From: a candidate division TA06 bacterium
GTDB lineage: Bacteria; Edwardsbacteria; AC1; EtOH8
Reading direction: 5' to 3'
Length of the DNA: 64,000 nt
NCBI GenBank assembly: GCA_016235665.1
Contig: JACRJI010000001.1
Coordinates: 1 to 64,000 of the forward strand
The notes under the pieces are model-generated. The model did no database searches and was not told the DNA's origin. It worked only from the letters and a program-made list of their open reading frames with translations. The translations under genes were made by a program, and so were the position numbers. Below are positions 1 through 8,273 of the stretch, in pieces; positions within the stretch are counted from its first letter, which is position 1; each line of letters opens with the position of its first letter.

Positions 1-1075
<1,075 letters not shown>

Positions 1076-1234
1076 AAAAACAATATTAAAAACCAATAGT
1101 CATCAATCGCAGAATCCAATGACTATTATTCCAAGCTCTAAAGTGCTTATTACTTTTCTTTATTAATAAAGACCCTATTCAGTTTTCAAAGAACTAAGTA
1201 ATCCATCTTGTCCATAGTTTTTGCAGAGCTTTGT
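1076..1234 (-). ncRNA. 23S rRNA leader region
   Basis: The transcribed leader between the promoter and the 23S 5' end contains TTCTTTGAAAACTGAATA (minus strand, around 1172-1196), a sequence type typical of rRNA spacers/antitermination leaders. It also has an inverted repeat, AATAGTCAT at 1095-1103 with ATGACTATT at 1119-1127, that can form a 9-bp stem and may be a processing signal. No tRNA or protein gene is present. Confidence 0.5.
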
Positions 1235-1263
1235 ATTATAATAAAAAACGCCCCAAATGTCAA
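1235..1263 (-). promoter_or_regulatory. Promoter of the 23S rRNA gene
   Basis: Minus strand: TTGACA (1263-1258), a 17-base spacer, TATAAT (1240-1235). This is an exact sigma-70-type consensus. It would start transcription near 1228, giving a leader of about 150 bases before the mature 23S 5' end. The position immediately upstream of 23S, with no 16S between, indicates independent transcription. Confidence 0.85.
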
Positions 1264-1400
1264 GGGAAAAGTTAACGATATCCTAAAAAAGATGAAAATA
1301 GTTTGTATACCATTGCAATCATTAGTTATGCAGAACAAATATTCTTTTACAATAAACGCCATTTACAGGGCATTTTAGCGCCAATTTGCAAGGAAAAAGG

Positions 1401-2360
1401 TTAAATCACTGTCTGGATTATCTTTTTAAGCTCCCGGACTGCCTCCGGAGGACTGATGATCCTGGCCTCGGGGCCATATGATAACACCCATCGAGCTATC
1501 CATGCAAAGTTTTGGGCCATCAGGCTCAAGCTGGCCGAGCCGTCCTTGTTCTTGGTGGCCTGCGCATTGCGCTCCAGTATCCACCTGGCGATGGCCGGAG
1601 AGAACCACAGCACCACCTTCTGCTCGTTTCCGGTGGGCTTGAAGATGTGGCCCTGGGCGAACTTGTTGACGTCAAACCCTTCGGGTATCCGGTATTTTTG
1701 TTTAAGGAGTTTGGCCTGTTTTATCCGGCTGACCTTGAAGGTCCGCTGTTCCCGGCTCTTATGGCAGAAGGCCACCGCATACCAGGAACCGTTGAACATC
1801 ACAAAGCCGTAAGGCTCGATGGTTCTGGTAGAGCTCTGGCCCGAGGAGCCGCTGTAATATTCAATTTCCGTCTGGACATTTTGCTGCCGGGCTTTGCGCA
1901 ATGTTTCCAGGGCGCCGGGGTTGGAGGATTCGGAAGCCGCCGCCATTATCTTCTCATCCAGATGGTCCACCGCCAGGCGGTCCTGGGGCAGCAGGGCCTG
2001 GTCGATCTTGTCCAATATCCCCTTCACTGTTTTGCCGTATGGTCCGGAAGAACCGGCCAACAGCGGCAGCAACGACATCCTTAAGGCCATGGCCTCATCC
2101 GGCAGAAGGTGGAGGGGCGCCGCAAACTGCTCGGTGTAGGCCATCTCCAGACGGCCCTGTTCATCCACCGCCGCCATGAAGAGATCGTTGGGCCCAAAGG
2201 GCGGCGTGCCGTAAAGGCAGAGGCTGTCCAAATCTTTCAACAGCTGGGCCTGGGAGATCCCCAGCTCGGCGGCAATGTCCCGGACCGGCTGCCCCCGGCG
2301 GCTGTTAAGGAACGGGATCAGGGTCAGCAGCCGCTCCAGCTCGCCCGATGTTTTAGCCAT
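1401..2360 (-). CDS. WYL-domain transcriptional regulator (PafC-like)
   Basis: 319 residues. An N-terminal winged helix-turn-helix (about residues 5-60, with RDIAAELGIS) is followed by a WYL domain at about 160-235 (GSWYAVAFCHKSREQRTFKVSRI region; here W-Y-A) and a C-terminal WCX-type extension. WYL domains are ligand- or nucleic-acid-sensing modules in regulators. The gene lies downstream of a second WYL gene (129 bases apart, same strand). The arrangement resembles the pafB-pafC pair of Actinobacteria, which activates DNA-damage genes, but pafA/proteasome genes are not seen here, so function is only inferred from the family. It ends about 140 bases before the 23S promoter. Confidence 0.85.
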   Translation of the reverse strand: MAKTSGELERLLTLIPFLNSRRGQPVRDIAAELGISQAQLLKDLDSLCLYGTPPFGPNDLFMAAVDEQGRLEMAYTEQFAAPLHLLPDEAMALRMSLLPLLAGSSGPYGKTVKGILDKIDQALLPQDRLAVDHLDEKIMAAASESSNPGALETLRKARQQNVQTEIEYYSGSSGQSSTRTIEPYGFVMFNGSWYAVAFCHKSREQRTFKVSRIKQAKLLKQKYRIPEGFDVNKFAQGHIFKPTGNEQKVVLWFSPAIARWILERNAQATKNKDGSASLSLMAQNFAWIARWVLSYGPEARIISPPEAVRELKKIIQTVI

Positions 2361-2403
2361 ACACTGTACTCCGGTTAAATTGTTACTAAACCAAACGATG
2401 GTT

Positions 2404-2488
2404 ATCCGCAGATTACGCAGATAAAGCTTGTATGATCATTATTAATGAACCATAGAAAAATCTGCGAAAATCTGTTTAATCTGCGGAT
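2404..2488. repeat. CGCAGATT palindromic element, copy 1
   Basis: Between the two WYL genes. Terminal inverted repeats ATCCGCAGATTA (2404-2415) and TAATCTGCGGAT (2477-2488) are perfect over 12 bp. Internal repeats of the same type (ACGCAGATAAA, TCTGCGAAAATCTG) lie just inside. A related copy is at 3652-3725. Confidence 0.7.
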
Positions 2489-2489
2489 A

Positions 2490-3521
2490 TCAGGGTTTAT
2501 AAAGTTTAAGCACTTGCTGTAGCCGGGCCTCCACCTGCCGGGCCATTTCCTCCGGCTTCTCCACCCGCACTTGGTCGCAGTGGGCCGCGGCCCAGCGGAT
2601 GAAGGAATCTGTGTTACTGACCATTATGCTGACGCTGTCCGCTCCATTGTTCCAGACCGCCTGCGGGCCCAGTTCTTTTTTGACCAGCCAGACGTTTTCG
2701 GGTTTGACTTTCAGGGTAACCGGCACAACCAGGCCCCCGCCCAGTTCCCAAGCCTTACGGCCCAGGTATTTTGACTTGTCGAAATCTTTGGGCACATTGA
2801 ACCGGGGCTGGCCGTTAAGCAGTTTCAGTTCCTGGATGCGGGAGACCTTGAAGGTGCGGACCTCTTCTCTCTTGTGGCAGTATGCTATCAGGTACCACAC
2901 CCCGGCATTGTAGATCAGAAGATAGGGGTCGGCTTGCCGCTGGTCCCTGGCATCGCGCTGGATGCTGTGATAGCTGAACCGGATGGAGACTCCCTCCTTT
3001 ACCGCCTGCTGGATGCGTCCCAGCACTTTGGCTTCGGCGGCGGCCTCGGGCCGGGCATTGGCGCTGAGCCCGATCTCGGATCGCCGTTCATTTCCCCCGG
3101 GCTTCTGGCAGCCTATCTTTTGGGCCAGGCTGGCCAAAGCCTTGGCCTGGTCTTTGGCGGCCGGGGACTGCGGCCCGGCGCAGACCAGGGAGATTACCGC
3201 CCATTCTTCTGAAGTAAGGTCCAACCGGGGCAGGTAGTACTCTTCGTGGTCTATCAGGTACCCCAATTCCTGCGCCTCGTACTTGGCGGCCTGGGCGGGA
3301 TTGTCCACTTCTTCTCCGGTCTCTATGGAATAGACCTTGAGCGGCACCCCCAGGCTGCGCAGCTCCCTTTTATCCCGTTCAAAGGTCCGGTCAAAGCTGG
3401 AACCGGAAAGCCTTTGATAGTGGGGCAGTAGTTCCCTGATCTTGGGCTTGGGAACCGGGCGGCGGTGCTTTAAAAGCAGGGATACCAGTTCCAAAAGTCT
3501 CTCTGTCTTTTTCTGGGCCAT
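2490..3521 (-). CDS. WYL-domain transcriptional regulator (PafB-like)
   Basis: 343 residues. N-terminal winged helix-turn-helix (about residues 5-70), then a WYL domain around residues 175-240 containing the exact W-Y-L signature (GVWYLIAYCHKREEVRTF) and a C-terminal extension. It is the first gene of a two-gene WYL unit; a promoter with TTGACT-N18-TATCAT lies just upstream at 3563-3592. Similarity in layout to pafB supports a heterodimeric regulator with the downstream gene. What it senses and controls cannot be read from this sequence. Confidence 0.85.
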   Translation of the reverse strand: MAQKKTERLLELVSLLLKHRRPVPKPKIRELLPHYQRLSGSSFDRTFERDKRELRSLGVPLKVYSIETGEEVDNPAQAAKYEAQELGYLIDHEEYYLPRLDLTSEEWAVISLVCAGPQSPAAKDQAKALASLAQKIGCQKPGGNERRSEIGLSANARPEAAAEAKVLGRIQQAVKEGVSIRFSYHSIQRDARDQRQADPYLLIYNAGVWYLIAYCHKREEVRTFKVSRIQELKLLNGQPRFNVPKDFDKSKYLGRKAWELGGGLVVPVTLKVKPENVWLVKKELGPQAVWNNGADSVSIMVSNTDSFIRWAAAHCDQVRVEKPEEMARQVEARLQQVLKLYKP

Positions 3522-3562
3522 TGTTTGCCGGAATATTCAGTTCATATTTTAAGTGAAACATA

Positions 3563-3592
3563 ATGATAAGCCTTTGACCGGTTAAAAGTCAA
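3563..3592 (-). promoter_or_regulatory. Promoter of the WYL operon
   Basis: Minus strand TTGACT (3592-3587), 18-base spacer, TATCAT (3568-3563), about 40 bases before the start codon at 3521. The -35 overlaps the T tract of the preceding terminator. Confidence 0.5.
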
Positions 3593-3628
3593 TAAAAAAG
3601 GCCGGATCAATTATGTTTTGATCCGGCC
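3590..3628 (-). terminator. Rho-independent terminator of the zinc-ribbon gene
   Basis: Minus strand: perfect 11-bp stem GGCCGGATCAA / TTGATCCGGCC (3628-3618 and 3610-3600), 7-base loop, followed by TTTTTTATT. It lies downstream of the gene ending at 3760. Confidence 0.9.
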
Positions 3629-3651
3629 GGGGTAAGTAGCAAGATATTTAG

Positions 3652-3725
3652 GACGCAGATAAACGCAGATTTTATAAATTCAATAATATTGTCAGCGCAA
3701 TCAATTCCAATCTGCGGAAATCAGC
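3652..3725. repeat. CGCAGATT palindromic element, copy 2
   Basis: ACGCAGATAAACGCAGATT at 3652-3671 faces AATCTGCGGAAATCAG at 3709-3725. The arms are the same type as those at 2404-2488, but the middle differs. Confidence 0.6.
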
Positions 3726-3759
3726 ATCCGGTATATTCCCTGGAAGTTCCTGGAGGCTA

Positions 3760-4230
3760 CTATGCCGCCCGCAGTTCTGTCAGCAGGTCACTGAGATCTA
3801 TCTGCCCGGGATGCGATGGGCCTGCAGGCCCTCCGGCAAATTCGGAGTATAGTTGATAGAACTTTTCCCTGCTGCCCGACAGAACGCCCTGACAATGGCC
3901 GCAAACGCCCCACCAGCCGTTCCGGCCGCTTAAGGCGCCCCCTCCGGCCCCCAGAATGTAAACGGTCTCGCCACAGGCCGGGCAGGTCTCGGTCCATTTA
4001 TCCTGGTTCCAAAGGTCCAGCAGCCGGCCCAGGGCTATGGCCTTGGTCTTTAAATGAGGCAGACCGATGTAGGCGGTGTTCAGGCAGCATCCGGAAAGCC
4101 TGGGATCCTGGGTTATCTGCCGGCTGTTTTCCACCAGCAGGCCGATGTTCCGGGCCAACAACCGGACTTCCTCCCAGGCGTTGTTCCGGAGGGAAGGCTT
4201 TAAGCCGTTCTTGTTATCCGATCCGTTCAT
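3760..4230 (-). CDS. Zinc-ribbon protein of unknown function
   Basis: 156 residues, not recognised as a named family. The only clear motif is a C-terminal zinc ribbon: CPACGE near residue 84 and CGHC near residue 110, separated by a glycine-rich stretch. The N-terminal half is helical and without signal peptide or membrane segment, so the protein is probably cytoplasmic. It is a single-gene unit with a strong terminator 130 bases downstream. Confidence 0.65.
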   Translation of the reverse strand: MNGSDNKNGLKPSLRNNAWEEVRLLARNIGLLVENSRQITQDPRLSGCCLNTAYIGLPHLKTKAIALGRLLDLWNQDKWTETCPACGETVYILGAGGGALSGRNGWWGVCGHCQGVLSGSREKFYQLYSEFAGGPAGPSHPGQIDLSDLLTELRAA

Positions 4231-4361
4231 TTTTTAGTCCTCACCATTTCAGTTTTTTTATACGGGTTTATTTTATGTCCGGAGTTTACCCTGATGAATA
4301 GAAGGGTGCTTTTTGTAGCTGAAAAATTTTATTTAACCGCCCTAAGAGCGCTGGGGCTAAA

Positions 4362-4784
4362 TTACTGGTTTGATCCCGTTTCCGGGGTTTCTTTCTGGTC
4401 CTTCTTTTTGCCGGCCACTCTGGCGATCAGGCCGCCCAGCATCCGGGATATCTCACCCAAAAGTTTGAGCCTCTGTTCGGCCGCTTCCGGGGTCATATAG
4501 CCCATCCGGGCTATCTTGTGGTACCAGTCCTGGGTGGCAAAGGCGAAGCCCTTGGCCGCGCTCAGGCGGTAGCTGAACTCCTTCTGGCCTCCCCGGCCAT
4601 AGCCCTCGGCGATACTGGCGCCGATGGAGCCGGCGCACTTGACCACCTGGCCGGCCATTAAAAATGAGGCCTTGCCCTGGGGGAACCTTTCGGTGTCCTG
4701 GGCGGCCAGTTCAAATAGTTCCTCCGCTTTTTGCCAGACTATCAGGTCGGTAAAGCTGGCGGTTTTGCTGTTGGTTTGTTCCAT
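4362..4784 (-). CDS. Four-helix-bundle protein (S23/IVP family)
   Basis: 140 residues starting at an ATG at 4784 with an AAAGGAG ribosome site; the open frame extends further upstream but without a start of similar quality. The sequence has the family pattern: DLIVWQKAEEL near the start, a central AGSIGASIAEGYGRGG segment and helical remainder. The family (PF05635) was named from proteins encoded inside 23S rRNA intervening sequences and forms a small helical bundle, often pentameric; its role is unknown. Here it is a free-standing gene 3.3 kb from the 23S gene. A charged tail rich in K and E follows the bundle. Confidence 0.85.
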   Translation of the reverse strand: MEQTNSKTASFTDLIVWQKAEELFELAAQDTERFPQGKASFLMAGQVVKCAGSIGASIAEGYGRGGQKEFSYRLSAAKGFAFATQDWYHKIARMGYMTPEAAEQRLKLLGEISRMLGGLIARVAGKKKDQKETPETGSNQ

Positions 4785-4861
4785 GTTCACATTCTCCTTT
4801 TGTAAATACACATCACTTTTGGTTGTTTGTTTTTTGCCCGCGCTCTTTGGGGCCGGTTTGT

Positions 4862-4984
4862 TTATTGTTTGAAGTTTACTTGTGAGGGGTGACAGTTTTT
4901 GGCCTGGCTCCGGTTCTTGGCCTGGACCGCACAAGTACCCACGGCCAGGATCAGGAACATTACAGTGGCAGTTCTCCTGAACAT
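4862..4984 (-). CDS. Small putative exported peptide
   Basis: A 40-residue frame starting at ATG 4984 behind an excellent ribosome site (GAGGAGGTG, 6 bases away). Residues 2-4 are FRR, residues 5-20 are hydrophobic and end in AVQA, which resembles a signal peptide and cleavage site; only about 18 residues remain after it. It ends with TAA 77 bases before the four-helix-bundle gene, same strand. It could be a true small secreted peptide or the stump of a longer exported protein. No homologue is recognised. Confidence 0.4.
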   Translation of the reverse strand: MFRRTATVMFLILAVGTCAVQAKNRSQAKNCHPSQVNFKQ

Positions 4985-5092
4985 TTGAGACACCTCCTCT
5001 TAATTTATAAATACTGACTACCGTTGATTGACTGTATTTTAGTTTTAAGGGGTGACAAATTTCGTTTCCAAAAAGATATTTATCTCCCGCTA

Positions 5093-5121
5093 TTGATTTT
5101 GCGCTTCCCGCACCTTATAAT
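5093..5121 (+). promoter_or_regulatory. Promoter of the HAMP sensor unit
   Basis: TTGATT (5093-5098), 17-base spacer, TATAAT (5116-5121), about 55 bases upstream of the start codon at 5177. Confidence 0.6.
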
Positions 5122-5176
5122 TGTTAGATTGAGCAACCTCCAACAAATATATACAAACCTCAATGAAAGGACCTTT

Positions 5177-6004
5177 ATGGCTGGATGGTTCAAAAATCTC
5201 AGGATCAGGAACAAGCTCTTGCTCTCCTTCTTTATGGTGATACTGCTGGGGGCGATTGCCTTGACCCTTAACATTTCCTACATGATCAATGTCCGGGCCT
5301 CGACCGACCGGATGATAACCGAAACCCAGAAGATGACAGCCCTGCGGGAGTTTCAGAGCGTTTACTCCGCGGTGGAAATGTACGAGCGCAGTTATCTGCT
5401 GAGCGGGAACGAGGAATTCCTGGAGAAACGGGAGGAGTCCGAGATGGCGGCCGGAAAACTTTTGGAAAGAGCCCGGTCGCTGGCCCACGATGAGGAAAAA
5501 GAAGAATTCGCCAAGCTGGCGGAAATGATGGAGGGCGAGGAAGAGTTCAACCGGGTGGTGGCCCTTTACCAGTCCGGAAAACGCAAGGAAGCCATGGCCC
5601 TTACCCAGGAGCTTTACAGCGAGGTATTGGACGAAGCCGACGTGCAGATAAGCCGGATCATCAACAACGCCCAGCAGCTATTGGACCAGATAAATGCCCA
5701 GACCCAGCGCCAGGTGCACAAGACCGTGGCCACCGGGTTTATCGTAGCCCTGGCCTCGGTACTCTTGAGTCTGCTGATGGCGATCCTGCTGGCCGGAAGC
5801 ATCACCACCCCCATCGCTCATTTGCGGGACGTGGCCGAGAAGATCAGCCTGGGAGAGCTCAGCATCCGGGTGAATGTTGACCAAAAGAACGAGATCGGAG
5901 AACTCGGGGACTCATTTGAACGGATGGTGACCGCAGTGAAATTCTTTGCCGCTGAGGACGGGGAAGCCCAGGAAGACCAGGCCGGAAAGGAGGGCCAGAA
6001 ATAA
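5177..6004 (+). CDS. Membrane sensor with HAMP domain, no output domain
   Basis: 275 residues from the ATG at 5177, chosen because it has an AAAGGA ribosome site and places the first membrane helix near the N terminus. Order: short cytoplasmic N terminus, membrane helix about residues 14-35, an extracytoplasmic helical region of about 150 residues resembling the four-helix sensor domain of chemoreceptors, second membrane helix about 180-205, then a HAMP domain about 205-255 (SITTPIAHLRDVAEKISLGE, then EIGELGDSFERM). The protein ends about 20 residues after HAMP with an acidic tail; no histidine kinase, cyclase or methyl-accepting domain follows. The next gene overlaps its stop codon (TAATG), suggesting the partner supplies the output. 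Confidence 0.8.
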   Translation: MAGWFKNLRIRNKLLLSFFMVILLGAIALTLNISYMINVRASTDRMITETQKMTALREFQSVYSAVEMYERSYLLSGNEEFLEKREESEMAAGKLLERARSLAHDEEKEEFAKLAEMMEGEEEFNRVVALYQSGKRKEAMALTQELYSEVLDEADVQISRIINNAQQLLDQINAQTQRQVHKTVATGFIVALASVLLSLLMAILLAGSITTPIAHLRDVAEKISLGELSIRVNVDQKNEIGELGDSFERMVTAVKFFAAEDGEAQEDQAGKEGQK

Positions 6005-6225
6005 TGTTGTACGACAAAATACTGAATATCACCAAATATTATCTGGGCCCTGCCGCCGAACCTTTCCTGAACCGCCAGATAACCAGACACCTTAAGACCG
6101 AGGCCTCCATGCTGGAACCTCAGCATATTGGCGAGTTGGCCAGATGGTGCGGCATTTCCGGGGCCTTGATCATGGACAAAGCCAAAGCGCAGGAGTTCAG
6201 CCAGAGGATCCGGACCGTGGTCTGA
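6004..6225 (+). CDS. Small protein coupled to the HAMP sensor
   Basis: 73 residues, not recognised. Its ATG overlaps the stop of the HAMP protein by one base, so translation is probably coupled. The sequence is soluble and helical (LNRQITRHLKTEA, then HIGELARWCGISGALIMD), with no signal peptide or membrane helix. By position it is a candidate cytoplasmic partner or output of the sensor. A strong terminator follows 30 bases downstream. Confidence 0.65.
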   Translation: MLYDKILNITKYYLGPAAEPFLNRQITRHLKTEASMLEPQHIGELARWCGISGALIMDKAKAQEFSQRIRTVV

Positions 6226-6256
6226 TAGTTTTTTTAGTCTTATACTGGGAAACAGA

Positions 6257-6284
6257 AAAGCGCCAATCATTTGGCGCTTTTTTT
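6257..6284 (+). terminator. Terminator of the HAMP unit
   Basis: AAAGCGCCAA (6257-6266), loop TCAT, TTGGCGCTTT (6271-6280) continuing into TTTT: a 10-bp stem with T tract. Confidence 0.9.
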
Positions 6285-6424
6285 GTTGGGGTTTCCCGCA
6301 TTCCGGCAACGATCTTAAAAGAATGCTCCCTGTCAATTAATATCAGTGGAGCAACGTGCCGGTTCTTATCCTTCGCGAATAGATCTGGCCTGCCGTGAGC
6401 CCGGCCCCTTGCCTTACAAACGAA

Positions 6425-6500
6425 TGGTGGAGCTGATCGGATTCGAACCGACTACTTCCTGCTTGCAAAGCAGGCGCTCTACCAATTGAGCTACAGCCCC
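6425..6500 (-). tRNA. tRNA-Ala (anticodon TGC)
   Basis: 76 bases on the minus strand with full cloverleaf: acceptor GGGGCTG pairs CAGCTCC, D arm GTAGCTCAATTGGTAGAGC, anticodon stem CCTGC/GCAGG with loop TTTGCAA (anticodon TGC), T loop GGTTCGAATCC, and a 3' CCA encoded in the DNA. The 5' end (6488-6500) is duplicated twice upstream. Confidence 0.97.
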
Positions 6501-6650
6501 ACTTACTTACTTCCTTGCTGTGCCTGCCCCCCTTGCGCCCCGCCCTGAGCGGAGTCGAAGGGAGCTACAGCCCCACTTAAATGCTTTCGTGTTGTACTTG
6601 GCTGCCCCGTTTCCCGTCCCGAGCCTGTCGAGGGAAGCTACAGCCCCACA
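6488..6650 (-). repeat. Tandem copies of the tRNA-Ala 5' end
   Basis: The 18-base string GAGCTACAGCCCCACTTA (plus strand) occurs at 6488-6505, where it is the 5' end of the tRNA gene, and again at 6562-6579; a third, shorter copy (AGCTACAGCCCCAC) is at 6636-6649. Spacing is 74 and 73 bases. Each interval ends in a GC-rich sequence of the widespread CCTTCGACTCCGCTCAGGG / CCTCGACAGGCTCGGG type. The array lies between the tRNA and its promoter and would be transcribed as leader. Confidence 0.85.
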
Positions 6651-6658
6651 AAGACGTA

Positions 6659-6686
6659 ATTATAACAGATTTTTTAATTTTTGCAA
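6659..6686 (-). promoter_or_regulatory. Probable promoter of tRNA-Ala
   Basis: Minus strand TTGCAA (6686-6681), 16-base spacer, TATAAT (6664-6659). Transcription would begin at the outermost tRNA-fragment copy and read through the array into the tRNA. Confidence 0.6.
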
Positions 6687-6687
6687 G

Positions 6688-6727
6688 GCAAAAAGAAAGC
6701 GGCCCCGGTAAAACCGGGGCCGCTTTG
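6688..6727 (-). terminator. Terminator of the outer-membrane protein gene
   Basis: Minus strand stem GCGGCCCCGGT / ACCGGGGCCGC with a 3-base loop followed by TTTCTTTTT, 17 bases after the stop codon at 6744. Confidence 0.93.
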
Positions 6728-6743
6728 AACAAGTTATCTAAGA

Positions 6744-8069
6744 TTAGAATGTGTAGGTCATGCCGATGGAGGTGATGGGCTCAGTGTGGGACACACCGGC
6801 CATGCCGCCGTTGTCAATGCCGCTGAACATATAGCCCAGGGAATACGGGGCGTTGTTATTGACCTTGGTGTCAATGGCCAGTTTACCGAATTTGAAGCCC
6901 AGACCGAAGGCATAGAAATACGGGGCATCGGTGGACGAGTATTCTGTGGTGGCGGCGGTGGTCTCGTACTTGCCGGAGTTGCTCTGCAGCAGCTTGGCAG
7001 CGCCCGCCCTCAGGGTCAGCCACTTCAACAGGTCCACTTCCAGTCCGGCGCAGAATCCGGGGAAGGTAAAGGTGCTGTTCTCTTCGGTGTTGACGCCCAC
7101 CCCGAACACCCCCATGGTGTCTTCGATGGTCTCGGTGTACTGGCTGACCAGCAGACCGCCCACGATGGTGACGTTCTCGGCCGGCTTGTAGTTGCCTCCA
7201 AAGGCGCCGCTAAAGCCGAAGCTGCTGGTCTTGCCGCCCTCGGCGTGAATGGCGGTGTCAACATATGAGGTCTTGTAGGCCACCGAGTTCATGCTGATGC
7301 CGATCACCGGGATCAACGCAAAATTGTCGGCCATTCCGTAGCTGGCGCGCAGACCGATGTCCAGTCCCATGCCGCCGTCGGATTCGATGGTGGCTCCGTC
7401 CTGGGGCGGGGTGGGCCAGGTGTAATCGTACTTGCTGGAGAAGCTCTGCATCTTGAGAGAGAAGGCCAAATCGGCGCTGGTGTTCTCGTTGACTTCCATG
7501 GCCACGTTGCCGTTGATGTCCCAGATGCTGGAAGAGCCTTCGCCCTTTTCGGTGGCGGTGGCGGTGATGGTGTCGCTGTAATCATAGGAAGAGGATGAGC
7601 CGGCCCAGCCCACATGCAGTCCCAGACCAAGTTTATCCATCTTGCGGGCATAGAACATATGGAAACGATTGTCCGGGGCGGGAACCACCAGGTCGTAGCC
7701 CATCGGGGACAAAGCCGGCAGCGCGTTGGAGGTGTTGATGTTGTTGATGGCGTCGTTGAAGAAGTCCGCTCCCAGTATCTCGTGGTTGATGTCCAGCCCC
7801 ACCACGCCATAGGTCTGTTCGGCATTGGAGAACAGCACAGCAGCCGAACCGTAGGTCCAGCCGTAATCGCTGGTGACCGGGAAACTGTTGCCCATTTCGG
7901 CAGCGATCAATCGGGGATAGGATAACGCTGCTGCGGGCAGGAAATAGATATCGGTATAGTCATCAACGAAGATCGAGGCTGGGCCAAAAGTGGCCACCCG
8001 GGTCTCGGTGGCGGCTGCCATGCCGAACATGATCGCCATTAAAGCTAGTACCATTAGTGTTCTCTTCAT
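6744..8069 (-). CDS. Outer-membrane beta-barrel protein
   Basis: 441 residues with a clear signal peptide (residues 1-20, cleavage after AAA) and an AGGAGG ribosome site. The mature part alternates hydrophobic and polar residues in many short strands rich in Gly, Tyr and Phe, and ends in TSIGMTYTF, a C-terminal aromatic strand of the kind recognised by the BAM machinery. It is probably a porin or transport-type barrel of the OmpP1/UPF0164-like class; the substrate is unknown. It is a single-gene unit with its own promoter and terminator. A palindrome fills its promoter spacer, suggesting repression. Confidence 0.75.
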   Translation of the reverse strand: MKRTLMVLALMAIMFGMAAATETRVATFGPASIFVDDYTDIYFLPAAALSYPRLIAAEMGNSFPVTSDYGWTYGSAAVLFSNAEQTYGVVGLDINHEILGADFFNDAINNINTSNALPALSPMGYDLVVPAPDNRFHMFYARKMDKLGLGLHVGWAGSSSSYDYSDTITATATEKGEGSSSIWDINGNVAMEVNENTSADLAFSLKMQSFSSKYDYTWPTPPQDGATIESDGGMGLDIGLRASYGMADNFALIPVIGISMNSVAYKTSYVDTAIHAEGGKTSSFGFSGAFGGNYKPAENVTIVGGLLVSQYTETIEDTMGVFGVGVNTEENSTFTFPGFCAGLEVDLLKWLTLRAGAAKLLQSNSGKYETTAATTEYSSTDAPYFYAFGLGFKFGKLAIDTKVNNNAPYSLGYMFSGIDNGGMAGVSHTEPITSIGMTYTF

Positions 8070-8121
8070 GTGGTTGAAACCTCCTTAGTTATGTTGAGTG
8101 AGTATCTAGTTAATTACGGTA

Positions 8122-8151
8122 AAGATACCACAACATATTGTGGTTTGTCAA
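8122..8151 (-). promoter_or_regulatory. Promoter with palindrome in the spacer
   Basis: Minus strand TTGACA (8151-8146), 18-base spacer, TATCTT (8127-8122). The spacer contains CCACAA-TATG-TTGTGG (8143-8128), a perfect 6-bp inverted repeat, well placed to be a repressor operator for the outer-membrane gene. Confidence 0.6.
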
Positions 8152-8216
8152 TGATAAATTGACTTATTTTTAACATTTTTTAACCATTTGAAAATGATGT
8201 CAAACCGACGGTCGGC

Positions 8217-8248
8217 AATAAAAAAGAGCGCCTTTGTCCCGGCGCCCT
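8217..8248 (-). terminator. Terminator of the 238-residue barrel gene
   Basis: Minus strand GGGCGCC, 8-base loop, GGCGCTC, then TTTTTTATT, 25 bases after the stop codon at 8274. Confidence 0.8.
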
Positions 8249-8273
8249 TTTCCCTAAAGCCTGAAAATACCGG

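Noticed and set aside
1076-1400. Remnant of 16S rRNA or spacer tRNA upstream of 23S
   Set aside because: No 16S 3'-end sequence (such as the CCTCC anti-Shine-Dalgarno tail) or tRNA fold is found in this interval.
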